Of a stretch of DNA of 32,268 bases, positions 31,875 through 32,268 are shown piece by piece. Origin of the DNA: Eubacteriales bacterium (lineage in GTDB: Bacteria; Bacillota; Clostridia; Tissierellales; Dethiosulfatibacteraceae). Position numbers and translations under genes: made by a program. Within the stretch, counting starts at the first letter, position 1. The number at the start of each line of letters is the position of its first letter. The DNA lies in assembly GCA_030694905.1 (NCBI GenBank), contig JAUYTY010000054.1, forward strand, positions 1-32,268, read 5' to 3'. The notes beneath the pieces were generated by a model. It saw only the letters and a program-made list of their open reading frames with translations. It did no database searches and was not told where the DNA came from.

Positions 31875-32268
31875 ATGAAGTGTGTAATTAATCAAAATGA
31901 GCTTTCAAAAGCAATTGGAATCGTACAAAAAGTGGTCTCTATAAGAACCACTATGCCTATACTGACCGGTATACTGATCGAAGCTGAAAACAACACATTG
32001 AGTCTGACTGCAACAGATCTAGATCTCGGTATTAAAACAACCATAGAGTGTGAAGTGGTCGAGGAAGGTTCAATTGTAGTAAATGCAAGACTTATAAGTG
32101 ATTTTATAAGAAAACTCCCTTCAAAATCAAGAGTGGAGATAACAACAGATAATTTTAATAAGATGAGAATAAAGTGTATGAAATCTGATTTCTCTATTCT
32201 ATGCAATTCCGCTGATGAATATCCGGATAATACTTTTTACAACGAAGGAGAATCAATCACTATAGATT
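31875..32268 (+). CDS. dnaN: DNA polymerase III sliding clamp beta subunit, N-terminal part (3' end outside window)
   Basis: Reading frame open to the window end, 131 residues. MKCVINQNELSKAIGIVQKV, then PILTGILIEA, LTATDLDLGI and VNARLISDFIRKLP are typical of domain 1 of the clamp. ATG 31875 lies 6 bases after GGAGG. Directly downstream of dnaA as in most bacteria. Confidence 0.97.
   Translation, partial: MKCVINQNELSKAIGIVQKVVSIRTTMPILTGILIEAENNTLSLTATDLDLGIKTTIECEVVEEGSIVVNARLISDFIRKLPSKSRVEITTDNFNKMRIKCMKSDFSILCNSADEYPDNTFYNEGESITID

Overview
This window covers the replication-origin end of a low-GC, anaerobic Firmicutes chromosome, most likely from class Clostridia. The evidence is the order rpmH-rnpA-yidD-yidC-jag-mnmE-mnmG-rsmG-noc-soj-spo0J beside dnaA-dnaN, a noc gene, strong AGGAGG ribosome binding sites with frequent GTG/TTG starts, and a four-gene electron-bifurcating [FeFe] hydrogenase. 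The sulfur-handling genes suggest an organism that uses thiosulfate or sulfur, such as a Fusibacter-like or related clostridium. I cannot name the genus from sequence alone.

Layout. (1) 1-3110 (+): a sulfur-transfer locus with two YeeE/YedE-type transporter genes (the first cut by the window edge), two almost identical tusA genes between them, and a thioredoxin-reductase-like flavoprotein with a degenerate thioredoxin tail. (2) 3160-4662 (-): a lone membrane glycosyltransferase. (3) 4884-7750 (+): two rhodanese lipoproteins, one with two domains and one with four. (4) 7955-9319 (+): a MATE exporter, tail-to-tail with a (-) operon aroK-aroD-aroE-glycerophosphodiesterase (12182-9300). (5) 15069-12474 (-): an operon of a membrane-anchored beta-propeller-like protein, CvpA, YedF and a DUF951 protein. 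(6) 19836-15334 (-): hndABCD-type hydrogenase operon with a consensus promoter overlapped by a 22-bp perfect palindrome. (7) 28796-20130 (-): the origin-proximal housekeeping cluster. (8) 30033-28981 (-): a nitronate monooxygenase-family flavoprotein. (9) 30034-32268: a bipartite oriC flanking dnaA, then the start of dnaN.

How it fits together. Extracytoplasmic rhodanese lipoproteins, YeeE-type sulfur channels, TusA carriers, the flavoprotein and YedF could form a route bringing sulfane sulfur (thiosulfate or persulfide) across the membrane and passing it on as protein persulfide. This is inference from families and proximity. The hydrogenase would balance NAD(P)H, ferredoxin and H2. Genes left of dnaA from 3160 onward are mostly on the minus strand and so co-directional with leftward replication. 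The sulfur genes and the MATE gene run head-on.

The most unusual non-coding signal is a family of about 120-130 bp intergenic repeats with two conserved hairpins (5803, 12208 and 15178). One copy appears to sit inside the hairpin loop of another, which points to a small mobile element. A near-consensus parS site lies inside yedF. Several starts were moved to codons with proper Shine-Dalgarno spacing. rpmH was added by translating the region by eye.
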